Assembly: GCA_964532065.1 (NCBI GenBank) | Contig: CAZHHG010000001.1 | Location: 85,503-149,502, forward strand | DNA length: 64,000 nucleotides | Direction of reading: 5' to 3' | DNA from: DSXH01 sp964532065 | GTDB taxonomy: Bacteria > Bacteroidota > Ignavibacteria > Ignavibacteriales > Melioribacteraceae | Part shown: positions 36,236 through 43,370 of the stretch, in pieces | Layout of the letters: each line of letters opens with the position of its first letter | Position numbering within the stretch: position 1 is the first letter of the stretch | Position numbers and translations under genes: made by a program | The notes under the pieces: model-generated | Told to the model about the DNA's origin: nothing | What the model saw: the letters and a program-made list of their open reading frames with translations, nothing else | Database searches by the model: none

Positions 36236-36274
36236 AGCTGTTTTAAATACATCTAATAGCTTTCCGGGACTTAA

Positions 36275-37531
36275 CTATTCGGATGCCTCGTAAACAACTT
36301 TTCCGTTTACAATCGTTTTCAGAATTTTCATCCGGTAATCTTCGATGGTAAAAAGAATAATGTCGGCACGCTTTCCAGTTTCAATTTTACCGCGATCATT
36401 AAGTCCATAGAGCTGTGCGGGATTTGTGCTTGCCATTCTAATGGCATCGGAAAGCGAACATCCGGTAACTTTCATAATATGTCCTACACCCTTATCAATA
36501 GTAGAGGCCGAGCCTGCCAGATTATTCTGAGCCGGATAAAAAATCCTGCCGTCATTGCTTAACTCTATATCCTCCCCGTCGATATTCTTATAGACACCGG
36601 GAGTCAGGTTGGCGTACATCGTTACATCGGATGTTATAATTGTTTTTTCCGCACCCTTCACTTTGTAGAAGACGCGGATCTGTTCAGGAAGAAGATGGAA
36701 TCCGTCGCATATTATGCTGATCATAAGCCCGTCATTCGATAACTGGGGCCAGAGCGGATTAACGTGCCTGTTGATTGTATTACTCATCGCATTTCCCAGA
36801 TGCGTGGAAATTTTTGCTCCATATTCAACCGCACGGTTTACTATTTCTGTCGCCGCGTTATGATGGCCCAGTGCAACTACAATCCCGAGTTCGCTGCACC
36901 TCTTTATAAATTCAAGCGCGCCTTCAACCTCGGGCGCAACAGTGACCGTAAGAATTTTCTTACCGGACGCCTCATAATATTCCACAAATTCATTCCAGTC
37001 GGGCTTCCGCACAAAATTAATCGAATGCGCGCCTCTATAACCATCGGCCGGCGAGATATAAGGCCCTTCAAGATGATACCCCGCAATTGATCCGAGAGAT
37101 AATTCATCCTTTCTTGCGATCTCAAGTATCGAAAGGTTTTTAAGAAACAGTTCATGACTGTTAGTTGTAAGAGTCGGGAGATATGTTGTTACGCCTCTTT
37201 GCCAGAGTACTTTTGTAGCTTCAAGTACACCTTTAACGTTAAGCTCCGATTGACCGAATGAGAACGAAACTCCGTTTATACCGTTAACCTGATTATCTAT
37301 CAGTCCGGGCGCTATGAATATTTTTCTGCTATCTCCCTTTAATTCAACATTTCTATCTATACGATCTATTTTCCCGTCTTTAATTGTAATCGAAACCGGT
37401 TTTTCGTCGAGGTAGAATATCCCTTCTATCTTCTGCTGCGCGTATGATGAAAATGAAATTAAGATCATAATGATTGGCAGGGCGATTTTTTGAAAATGAG
37501 TACCGAAAGAAAATAATTTCATAACATTCAT
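36275..37531 (-). CDS. Exported NagA-like N-acetylglucosamine-6-phosphate deacetylase family protein
   Basis: 418 aa with a signal peptide (hydrophobic 15-29, ends Y-A-Q). The amidohydrolase barrel shows NagA-type residues: E155 in H-L-E-G-P-Y, H223 in G-H-H-N-A-A, H244 in T-H-L-G-N-A-M and D302 in T-S-D-V-T, matching the metal ligands and catalytic Asp of NagA. NagA normally works in the cytoplasm on a sugar phosphate; an exported copy is more likely to deacetylate a non-phosphorylated amino sugar or a related N-acyl compound. No sugar kinase, PTS or nagB is nearby. Probably monocistronic. Confidence 0.75.
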   Translation of the reverse strand: MNVMKLFSFGTHFQKIALPIIMILISFSSYAQQKIEGIFYLDEKPVSITIKDGKIDRIDRNVELKGDSRKIFIAPGLIDNQVNGINGVSFSFGQSELNVKGVLEATKVLWQRGVTTYLPTLTTNSHELFLKNLSILEIARKDELSLGSIAGYHLEGPYISPADGYRGAHSINFVRKPDWNEFVEYYEASGKKILTVTVAPEVEGALEFIKRCSELGIVVALGHHNAATEIVNRAVEYGAKISTHLGNAMSNTINRHVNPLWPQLSNDGLMISIICDGFHLLPEQIRVFYKVKGAEKTIITSDVTMYANLTPGVYKNIDGEDIELSNDGRIFYPAQNNLAGSASTIDKGVGHIMKVTGCSLSDAIRMASTNPAQLYGLNDRGKIETGKRADIILFTIEDYRMKILKTIVNGKVVYEASE

Positions 37532-37915
37532 CCCGGATAGTTAATAATTAGTCGCAATCAATATAAAAATTTATACGCGAATAATCCGGCATACAAAGGA
37601 GCCAACAGGGTGAAAATATTCTGAATATGTGTAGAACATAATTACGGGTTCATGATTTTCACTTTTTCAAACAATATTTGAACAGATTTTATTTAACGAT
37701 TCATTTTATTCCATATTCATGTAAGGTAACTCAGATTATTATCTGCGTTTTTAACTCCTTATTGACTTAGTTTTTTACACAGGTAAAATCATCAGTTGTT
37801 TGTATGGCCGGAAGTGAATAACTGCAGGGTCATATTAGAACAGGTAAAAGATTGATAAATATATTTCCATGTTCGAGAACAATAAATTGAAATTCAATTG
37901 AACGCGAACAGCGGG
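37532..37915. other. Intergenic region, 384 bases
   Basis: AT-rich spacer between the GH43 gene and the NagA-like gene, both on the minus strand. I see no hairpin with a U-run, tRNA, repeat or open frame worth reporting. It must contain the NagA-like promoter, but no clear TAnnTTTG match is seen. Confidence 0.5.
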
Positions 37916-39544
37916 TCACTCAAATCTAAACCAGTCAAAATCGGCATAACCATTTGAATTATTATTTGAGGTGGAGAATAATCCCACTTTGGCGCCAACC
38001 CAGCGCCCTTCTTTTGCTTCAAATTCTTTACCCATTGAAAAGTATTTGCTGCCATCTAAACTATAACTGAAATTGCACATTATTCTTGGGATTATCTCTG
38101 AGTCTTTTTCAAGCTTAACATCCACGCGAAAATAGACTTGCGAATTTCGGACTGTAAAACTTTCCAATATATTTTGCTGATTATTTTTATTAGCTCCATT
38201 GCAAGTAATTTGACAAATATTATAACCATGCTTGTTTTTCTCAATACCAATAAAAGAATAATCATAACCAAAAATTATTAATCCGGTCCTATCCCCGATT
38301 TCCATATTTTGAACATCAATCTTTGTTGTTACAGTAAATCTTTTTGCAGGGAATTTTTGCATCAATAAAAATGGAGAATTATATAAATTAATTTCATCGC
38401 CGTATATTTTTTGCGGGAATAATCTTAAATATCCTTCTCTTTTCTTTAATGAATACCAGCTCTCATCATAATTAGCTTGCCATTGCCATTGCAAACCAAG
38501 CTCACATGAAATGAATTCATCAGATGTTTGGGGTACTTCAACAGAATAGTTTTTACCAATATTGGGTTTTTTAGAAGTTAGAACCGGTTCTCCAATTCCA
38601 TTGCCATCAAAGTCATGTCCCATTACGGGCCAATCATTTTCCCAACTCATCGGCTGAAGGTGTACAATTCTTCCATAAGCATATCTATCCTGAAAATGAA
38701 CAAACCAATCTTCGCCGGTTGGTGTTGTTACCCAGCCCCCTTGATGTGGACCATTTATATTTGTTGTTCCCTGCTCAAGAACAATTTTATCTTCGTATGG
38801 GCCATAAATATTTTTAGACCGGAGAATAGTCTGCCAACCCGGTTTCACTCCTCCAGCCGGTGCAAAAATGTAATAGTATCCATTTCGCTTATAAAGTTTT
38901 GGCCCTTCAATTGTTGGGTGGTTCAGTGAATCAGAAAATACATTCTTGCCTTCATCAAGCAATGTTGTTCCGTCACTGCTCATTTTATGAATTGTGAGAA
39001 TATGTTTAATACCTGAGCGGCTTCGAGCCCATGCTCGAACAAGATATGCTTTACCATCATCATCCCAAAATGGGGAGGGATCAATCCATCCTTTTGCTTC
39101 TTTGATTAAATAGAGGGGTTCCCAAGGTCCTTCTGCTTTTTTACTTTTTGTCATGAATATTCCGTTATCGGGATCACCGAAATAAATATAAAATTCATTA
39201 TTATGATAGCGGATACTCGGAGCCCATATTCCCCCGCCATGCTGCGGTTTACTGAATTCTTTTACCGGATAATTTATTACCGCATGAGAAATTATTCTCC
39301 AATTAACCAAATCTTTTGAATGAAGAATCGGAAGTCCCGGAAAATGTGAAAAACTCGAGGAGGTCATATAATAATCATCACCTACCCTGCAAATATCAGG
39401 ATCAGAATAATCAGCATGCATTATTGGATTAATATAAGTGGTGTCATCAATATTAGGATTCCAAACTGTGTAATTGTCTTGAGCAAATATATTTGAGGTG
39501 TTTATATAAATTGTAAAACAAAGGATAAATACTAATCTGTTCAT
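37916..39544 (-). CDS. Exported glycoside hydrolase family 43 protein
   Basis: 542 aa, signal peptide 1-22 (ends I-F-A-Q). Five-bladed propeller of GH43 (beta-xylosidase / alpha-L-arabinofuranosidase type) over about 35-320: N-P-I-M-H-A-D-Y-S-D-P-D (catalytic base near 45-50), W-A-P-S near 107, D155 in W-I-D-P-S-P-F-W as the pKa-modulating Asp, and E213 in T-I-E-G-P-K as the acid. The C-terminal 350-542 is a beta-sandwich of the GH43 C2 / DUF1349 kind. It should release pentoses from plant polysaccharide outside or in the periplasm. No sus-like transport genes lie nearby. It is more A/T-rich than its neighbours and abuts a tRNA-bounded island, so it may be acquired. Confidence 0.88.
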   Translation of the reverse strand: MNRLVFILCFTIYINTSNIFAQDNYTVWNPNIDDTTYINPIMHADYSDPDICRVGDDYYMTSSSFSHFPGLPILHSKDLVNWRIISHAVINYPVKEFSKPQHGGGIWAPSIRYHNNEFYIYFGDPDNGIFMTKSKKAEGPWEPLYLIKEAKGWIDPSPFWDDDGKAYLVRAWARSRSGIKHILTIHKMSSDGTTLLDEGKNVFSDSLNHPTIEGPKLYKRNGYYYIFAPAGGVKPGWQTILRSKNIYGPYEDKIVLEQGTTNINGPHQGGWVTTPTGEDWFVHFQDRYAYGRIVHLQPMSWENDWPVMGHDFDGNGIGEPVLTSKKPNIGKNYSVEVPQTSDEFISCELGLQWQWQANYDESWYSLKKREGYLRLFPQKIYGDEINLYNSPFLLMQKFPAKRFTVTTKIDVQNMEIGDRTGLIIFGYDYSFIGIEKNKHGYNICQITCNGANKNNQQNILESFTVRNSQVYFRVDVKLEKDSEIIPRIMCNFSYSLDGSKYFSMGKEFEAKEGRWVGAKVGLFSTSNNNSNGYADFDWFRFE

Positions 39545-39850
39545 AATTCATCCGATTTTAATTAGAAAACTAAATTAATATGCACATTTAATCTGTATTG
39601 TTTTCAAATTTTATTTTTGAACAGCACAAGTTTGTTGATTGCTCTATGTTTAGAAATTCTCAATCGTAGAAATCAAATTCGCTTGAATACTTATCACTCC
39701 CTACTTTAAACTCAACACTATACTCTCCCGGTTGGTAATTATCCGCAAAAATTTCATTCAAATTATCCTGCCCACAAAATTAATTTTACTCAATTCAACC
39801 GTCCAATAGTTTTGTAAAGGTAGATACTTAAAACATGAGTTAAAAGCAGC
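39545..39850. other. Intergenic region with a decayed coding remnant
   Basis: AT-rich region upstream of the GH43 gene. The GH43 promoter should lie near its right edge but no consensus is visible. The only structure is the short open fragment at 39660-39779 reported separately. Confidence 0.4.
39660..39779 (-). pseudogene. Short C-terminal remnant resembling a T9SS/FlgD-like tail
   Basis: A 39-codon open stretch between two stops with no start codon context. It reads N-E-I-F-A-D-N-Y-Q-P-G-E-Y-S-V-E-F-K-V, which resembles the y-Q-P-a-G-x-Y-x-V-x-F core of T9SS type-A sorting domains. It could be the 3' stub of a deleted secreted-protein gene next to the tRNA insertion point. The match is short and could be chance. 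Confidence 0.3.
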
Positions 39851-39954
39851 AAATTATAGTTGTTACATAAAAAAAGACCCCGAAAAGAATTTGATTTCGG
39901 GGTCGTTTGTGCACTCAGCCGGATTCGAACCGGCGACCTGCTGATTAAGAGTCA
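39851..39954. repeat. Left copy of the tRNA-Lys-derived direct repeat
   Basis: 104 bases that match 43075-43179 at about 94 percent by eye (five mismatches and one indel). The right-hand 45 bases (39910-39954) are identical and correspond to tRNA-Lys nucleotides 29-73. The remainder includes a copy of the tRNA terminator (39876-39904). Weaker similarity continues left to about 39800. It is interpreted as the attachment-site copy left by integration into the tRNA. Confidence 0.85.
39910..39954 (-). pseudogene. Displaced 3' fragment of tRNA-Lys(CTT)
   Basis: 45 bases identical to nucleotides 29-73 of the intact tRNA-Lys at 43135-43207: part of the anticodon stem, anticodon loop, variable loop, T arm and acceptor 3' strand. 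The 5' half is absent and is replaced by unrelated AT-rich sequence. It cannot make a tRNA. Confidence 0.88.
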
Positions 39955-40139
39955 AGGAAAAGCGCTTCTTAAAGTATTTAAATAAAACAACTTACAATTC
40001 GTGCAATAGTTTTTGCAATAGTAAAATTCACGTTTGATTAAATTACTCGCACAATTTTATAGAAAGAAAACGCATCATGCATATTAAATAAGGATATAGA
40101 TTCTAAAAATTAAATAAAATAATTGAATCAAATTCTTTC
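39955..40139. other. Left end of the island with short repeats
   Basis: Gene-free end of the island, directly inside the left attachment copy. It contains GTGCAATAG at 40001-40009 and GCAATAG at 40015-40021. GTGCAATAG recurs at 43036-43044 inside the right end, so these could be recombinase arm-binding sites. Confidence 0.4.
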
Positions 40140-41195
40140 TTAAATAATCTTTGAACAATTTGCACATAGCGCAGGAGTTTGATTAGCCTTCCACATTTTA
40201 CGTATTTCAATAATCCCTTCTGAATTAAGACAGTTCATCAATCCATCCTCAAAGACATTGCCAAAATTCAGTAGTTTGGGAAATGGCTGACCGCAACATA
40301 ACGGTACATATCCATCCCATGTAATGGTAAAATAATTCCAGGGATATTTACATGTACGGAAACCTCTTTCTTTTCCGAGTCCTGAAAATGTAAGTTCTAA
40401 ACCAAGGATCTTCTTGGCTTCAAACAGAGCCATATCAAGTTGACTTCGAAAATCTTCTGTGAAAAATACGTTTCCATAATTTGTATCCACATCTTTTTCT
40501 GCTGCTAAACTTATTGGCCGCATATTTACGTACGGGACACCCACTTCCCCGGCAAATTTTACGATATCAGCCATCTGATGATAATTTTCTTTAACTAGCA
40601 CAACATTTAACAGCAAATGTGTATCTGTGTTTTTTGTCATTTTTGCAATCTTGGAAAGGTTTTCAGCAAAGATATTAAAGTCCCCGCCGACACGGATTTT
40701 ATTATAAACCTCGTCTAAACCATCCATCGAAACTTGAATAGTATCTATTATGCCTACCAGTTTCTCTGTAATCTCAACAGAATTTTTTAAATGTGCATTA
40801 ATTGAGCAAGAGACTATAATTCCTTTGCTTTTTTTCTTTATGTAACTTACTGCTTCAATAATGTCTTTATATAAATAGGTTTCTCCAAGTCCTGTTAAAC
40901 CGATTGAATCAATATACGGGAAAGCCTCATCGACAATCTTTTTTAATTTCTCAATATCCATGTAACCTTTATCCATAATTTGACCAGACTCTGTTTCGCG
41001 TGGGCAAATTGTACAATGTAAATTACAGTGGTTTGTCACTTCAATCATGATGGTTGATGGATGAGCAACCCGTAAACTCCCTCTCCTGGATAAAATAACC
41101 GCATGTATTTTATTGGCAACATACTTTATAAGATTAACTCCCGAAGGAACATTGCTTAATCGTTTAATCGCTTTTTTGAGTCTTCGATTCGTCAT
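40140..41195 (-). CDS. Radical SAM / SPASM domain protein
   Basis: 351 aa. [4Fe-4S]-SAM motif at C57-x3-C61-x2-C64 (C-N-L-H-C-T-I-C), the G-L-G-E (GGE-like) motif in L-T-G-L-G-E-T near 99-105, and a C-terminal SPASM-like cysteine set: C in R-T-C-K-Y-P-W-N, C-C in V-P-L-C-C-G, and C-A-N-C near the end. Such enzymes modify peptides or act as oxidoreductases in natural-product and sugar pathways. The substrate is not evident and no precursor peptide is seen beside it. It lies inside the tRNA-bounded island and appears intact. Confidence 0.85.
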   Translation of the reverse strand: MTNRRLKKAIKRLSNVPSGVNLIKYVANKIHAVILSRRGSLRVAHPSTIMIEVTNHCNLHCTICPRETESGQIMDKGYMDIEKLKKIVDEAFPYIDSIGLTGLGETYLYKDIIEAVSYIKKKSKGIIVSCSINAHLKNSVEITEKLVGIIDTIQVSMDGLDEVYNKIRVGGDFNIFAENLSKIAKMTKNTDTHLLLNVVLVKENYHQMADIVKFAGEVGVPYVNMRPISLAAEKDVDTNYGNVFFTEDFRSQLDMALFEAKKILGLELTFSGLGKERGFRTCKYPWNYFTITWDGYVPLCCGQPFPKLLNFGNVFEDGLMNCLNSEGIIEIRKMWKANQTPALCANCSKII

Positions 41196-41197
41196 AG

Positions 41198-41550
41198 CTA
41201 AATCGTCTTATTATAACATTTCAAAATACAAAATTCTTTATTTGTGTATAAATAATTTGTAGGAAAGAAATAATAATGTTTAGATAATTTGGAAATTAAA
41301 GTTGTTGTTAAATCAACCTCTTCCGAAGTGTTTAGGATTCCCTCAGAGATTATTTCAAATCCCGCGAAGACGTTGGCACTGTTTAGCCAGAATACTACGA
41401 ACCTCTCCTTTACCTCTCCGTCAAACAAAAACTGAAGTTCTCAAATATGTCCTGTGGACAGGTAACTTTGATTTTTTTGTCTTTAAGCTGAGGATAGGTA
41501 ATTGAGCTGTCTTTATATTTCCAGGTGATGTTACGGATATAGTGTTTCAT
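41198..41550 (-). pseudogene. RadC-family JAB-domain protein, frameshifted and truncated
   Basis: The ATG at 41550 has AAGGAG seven bases upstream and reads M-K-H-Y-I-R-N-I-T-W ... V-T-C-P-Q-D-I-F-E-N-F-S, then soon hits a stop. One base lost near 41427-41434 would join this to the other frame, F-L-F-D-G-E-V-K-E-R-F-V-V-F-W-L-N-S-A-N, giving the RadC-like order E-x-F-x-F-L-F-D ... K-E-x-F-V-V ... L-N ... G-x-E-I-I-S-E-G-x-L-N-T-S. The JAMM metal motif (H-x-H-P-S-G) that should follow is missing; unrelated residues run to the stop. RadC-like genes are common on Bacteroidota mobile elements. It directly precedes the radical SAM gene. Confidence 0.7.
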
Positions 41551-41648
41551 ATAATTACTCCTTCATTAGTTCTGTGCTTAACTTAATAATTTTATTATTA
41601 TCTGATTGAGCCGAATGTTATTTTGCATATAATAATAGCGGGGCTAAA

Positions 41649-42365
41649 ATGAAATCCTTCATCTTACTCTTTCTATTTTGCTTTTCTACGATCATGACCT
41701 GCCAAACCGATTCACTTTTATTACACAAAATTGAATTTAGTTTCAGTATTGGGACAACTACATCGGGACCGACTAAAGATTTTGAAAAAGCTCTCGTTAC
41801 TGCTGGGCTGGATCAAACAATGACGGGATTTTTTGGTCCTCCAGTAAAACATCCTTATTCGCATTTCGGTTGGTGGACATCGTTATCGTGGGCTTTCACC
41901 GGGTATTATAATATGAATAATATTTTATCGGTCGGTATTATTATCGGTAATTCTCATATAGGTTATGCGGGGGGTTATAGAATTGAGAATTCCAAGATGA
42001 CATTTGAAAATATTGATTATTCCCTTTTTCAAGTCGTACCGATAATTCATGTAAAATATAAATCTCTTTATTTTGATTGTGGTCCGGCTATTTACATAAC
42101 GAAGACTACTGTAGATGATCGGACAGAGAACTATTATGAAGACAACAACTTCCACTTGGGAATAATGCTGGGCGGAGGTATAGTCTACCCAACAGATACA
42201 TTATTCTTCGGTTTTGTAAATGTTCAGGCTAAAATCTTGACTTCCGACGAGCTTGGTCCTTATGATACGAAAGGAATTGGCGCAACTAAAGTAAATACTA
42301 TCAACAAGTTTGAGGCTAATTACTCAAACACGTATTTAGGGGTTGGAATAGGAATGCGGTTATAA
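41649..42365 (+). CDS. Outer membrane beta-barrel-like protein, unknown
   Basis: 238 aa with a signal peptide (hydrophobic 3-17). The mature part alternates polar and hydrophobic residues in strand-like blocks, with many Tyr/Phe/Gly and a C-terminal strand T-Y-L-G-V-G-I-G-M-R-L, as in small outer membrane beta-barrels. No family recognised. It is island cargo, and its stop codon abuts that of the convergent Gam-like gene with no terminator between them. Low G+C like the rest of the island. Confidence 0.6.
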   Translation: MKSFILLFLFCFSTIMTCQTDSLLLHKIEFSFSIGTTTSGPTKDFEKALVTAGLDQTMTGFFGPPVKHPYSHFGWWTSLSWAFTGYYNMNNILSVGIIIGNSHIGYAGGYRIENSKMTFENIDYSLFQVVPIIHVKYKSLYFDCGPAIYITKTTVDDRTENYYEDNNFHLGIMLGGGIVYPTDTLFFGFVNVQAKILTSDELGPYDTKGIGATKVNTINKFEANYSNTYLGVGIGMRL

Positions 42366-42893
42366 TTATACACTAGGCTCGGTCGACATTTCAACTTTTC
42401 TAAGCGTAAGCTTAAATTCTTCTCTCCCTTCAATAAGATTAACACCTTCCGGAATCTTCGTGGTCATCTTAATAAAGGATTTGATCTTATTAAGGTCGGG
42501 CTTAACCTGTTCGGGGATAACCGTGAGCATTCCAGAATTAGCCTTAGTAAGGAATAAATTAGGGTCAGTGATCTCCACCTTATCGGGCATCTTACGGATT
42601 TTAAGAGTGCCGTGCGGAAGGTCGATTGTTTTAGTATCCGGCTCCTGTTCGCTCATGAATGATTCGAACTTCCTGCTGAGCCAGTCGATTCTTTCCTGTA
42701 GCTTTGAATTGCGCTGAATAGCCCTGTCTGCAATTATCTGATGTTCTTCACGCGCCTGCTGAAAGTTGTGTTCGATCTCGGACTGGACTTTGCCGATCTC
42801 GATCAGCACAGTATCCACGTGAGAAAGTTCAAGGCTTTTTTCTTTCGCTTCTATCTCAAGAAGCATTTCATCAATGAAATTGAGTTGGTCCAT
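42366..42893 (-). CDS. Mu Gam-like host-nuclease inhibitor
   Basis: 175 aa from the ATG at 42893, chosen because AAAGG lies six to seven bases upstream; an ATG two codons earlier (42899) is the alternative. Long N-terminal helix about 1-85 (charged, with E-R-I-D-W-L near 60), then a conserved beta/alpha region: I-D-L-P-H-G-T-L-K-I-R-K near 92-103 and K-I-P-E-G-V-N-L-I near 146-154. These are features of the bacteriophage Mu Gam family, which binds DNA ends and protects them from host exonucleases. It is direct evidence of phage or mobile-element ancestry of the island. Confidence 0.78.
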   Translation of the reverse strand: MDQLNFIDEMLLEIEAKEKSLELSHVDTVLIEIGKVQSEIEHNFQQAREEHQIIADRAIQRNSKLQERIDWLSRKFESFMSEQEPDTKTIDLPHGTLKIRKMPDKVEITDPNLFLTKANSGMLTVIPEQVKPDLNKIKSFIKMTTKIPEGVNLIEGREEFKLTLRKVEMSTEPSV

Positions 42894-43074
42894 AATCATC
42901 CTTTTATTTATGATTTAATCCGGGTTGGAAAAGATTGAAGTGTTATTTTCTTATACCAGAAGAATGGATCTCTTTCAATTATTAAGTAAAATAAATTACG
43001 AATTGGATTTTGGTCGGAGGAACAAGTTTATAACCGTGCAATAGCAAAAATTTAAAACATAGGCTAAAATTGGT

Positions 43075-43179
43075 AAATTTTAGTAGTTACATAAAAAAAA
43101 GACCCCGAAAAGAATGCGAATTCGGGGTCGTTTGTGCACTCAGCCGGATTCGAACCGGCGACCTGCTGATTAAGAGTCA
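43075..43179. repeat. Right copy of the tRNA-Lys-derived direct repeat
   Basis: Matches 39851-39954. It contains the intact tRNA's 3' 45 bases, its terminator and about 25 further bases. It is the right attachment-site copy of the island. Confidence 0.85.
43093..43129 (-). terminator. Intrinsic terminator of tRNA-Lys
   Basis: On the minus strand GACCCCGAA ... TTCGGGGTC (9-bp stem, 43101-43129) is followed by eight T residues (43093-43100), six bases after the tRNA 3' end. Confidence 0.85.
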
Positions 43180-43207
43180 GATGCTCTACCAGCTGAGCTA
43201 TGAGTGC
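43135..43207 (-). tRNA. tRNA-Lys (anticodon CTT)
   Basis: 73-nt cloverleaf: acceptor GCACTCA/TGAGTGC with discriminator A, D stem GCTC/GAGC with loop AGCTGGTA, anticodon loop CTCTTAA (anticodon CTT), T arm GCCGG-TTCGAAT-CCGGC. CCA is not encoded. The 27-43 pair is a T/C mismatch. The 3' part is the integration target of the neighbouring island and has been restored by the element's own copy. Confidence 0.95.
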
Positions 43208-43211
43208 GGTG

Positions 43212-43242
43212 CAAAAATACGGAAAAATCGCGATGCTGCAAA
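43212..43242 (-). promoter_or_regulatory. Bacteroidota-type promoter of tRNA-Lys
   Basis: On the minus strand TTTG (plus 43239-43242), exactly 19 bases, TATTTTTG (plus 43212-43219): a full match to the TTTG / TAnnTTTG consensus of the primary sigma factor of Bacteroidota. The -7 element ends about five bases before the mature tRNA 5' end, implying almost no leader. Confidence 0.75.
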
Positions 43243-43370
43243 ACCGCTTCTTTGGCCGGTAAAAAAATAAAATTACTTGTTTTTATTTGTGATTTTTTTT
43301 CCTAAGAATTACTAACTTTCTACTGCATTTGTTCAAATGTGATCCCCTTACAATTACAGGTAAATAACTA

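Noticed and set aside
41302..41505. 67-codon plus-strand open frame
   Set aside because: It is antisense to the RadC-family remnant, which has a ribosome site and family similarity; the plus-strand product has none.
39545..43207. Defence island or CRISPR array in the tRNA-bounded region
   Set aside because: No spacer-repeat array, nuclease, helicase or toxin-antitoxin genes are visible; the content is Gam-like, RadC remnant, radical SAM and a barrel-like protein.
43070..43270. 66-codon plus-strand open frame across the tRNA-Lys region
   Set aside because: Its translation (S-R-I-R-T-G-D-L-L-I-K-S) is the antisense reading of the tRNA T arm and anticodon arm, a well-known spurious protein in databases.
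43326..43339. CATTTG-TT-CAAATG palindrome upstream of sbtA as an operator
   Set aside because: A short palindrome in AT-rich DNA with no second copy in the window; not enough for a regulatory call.
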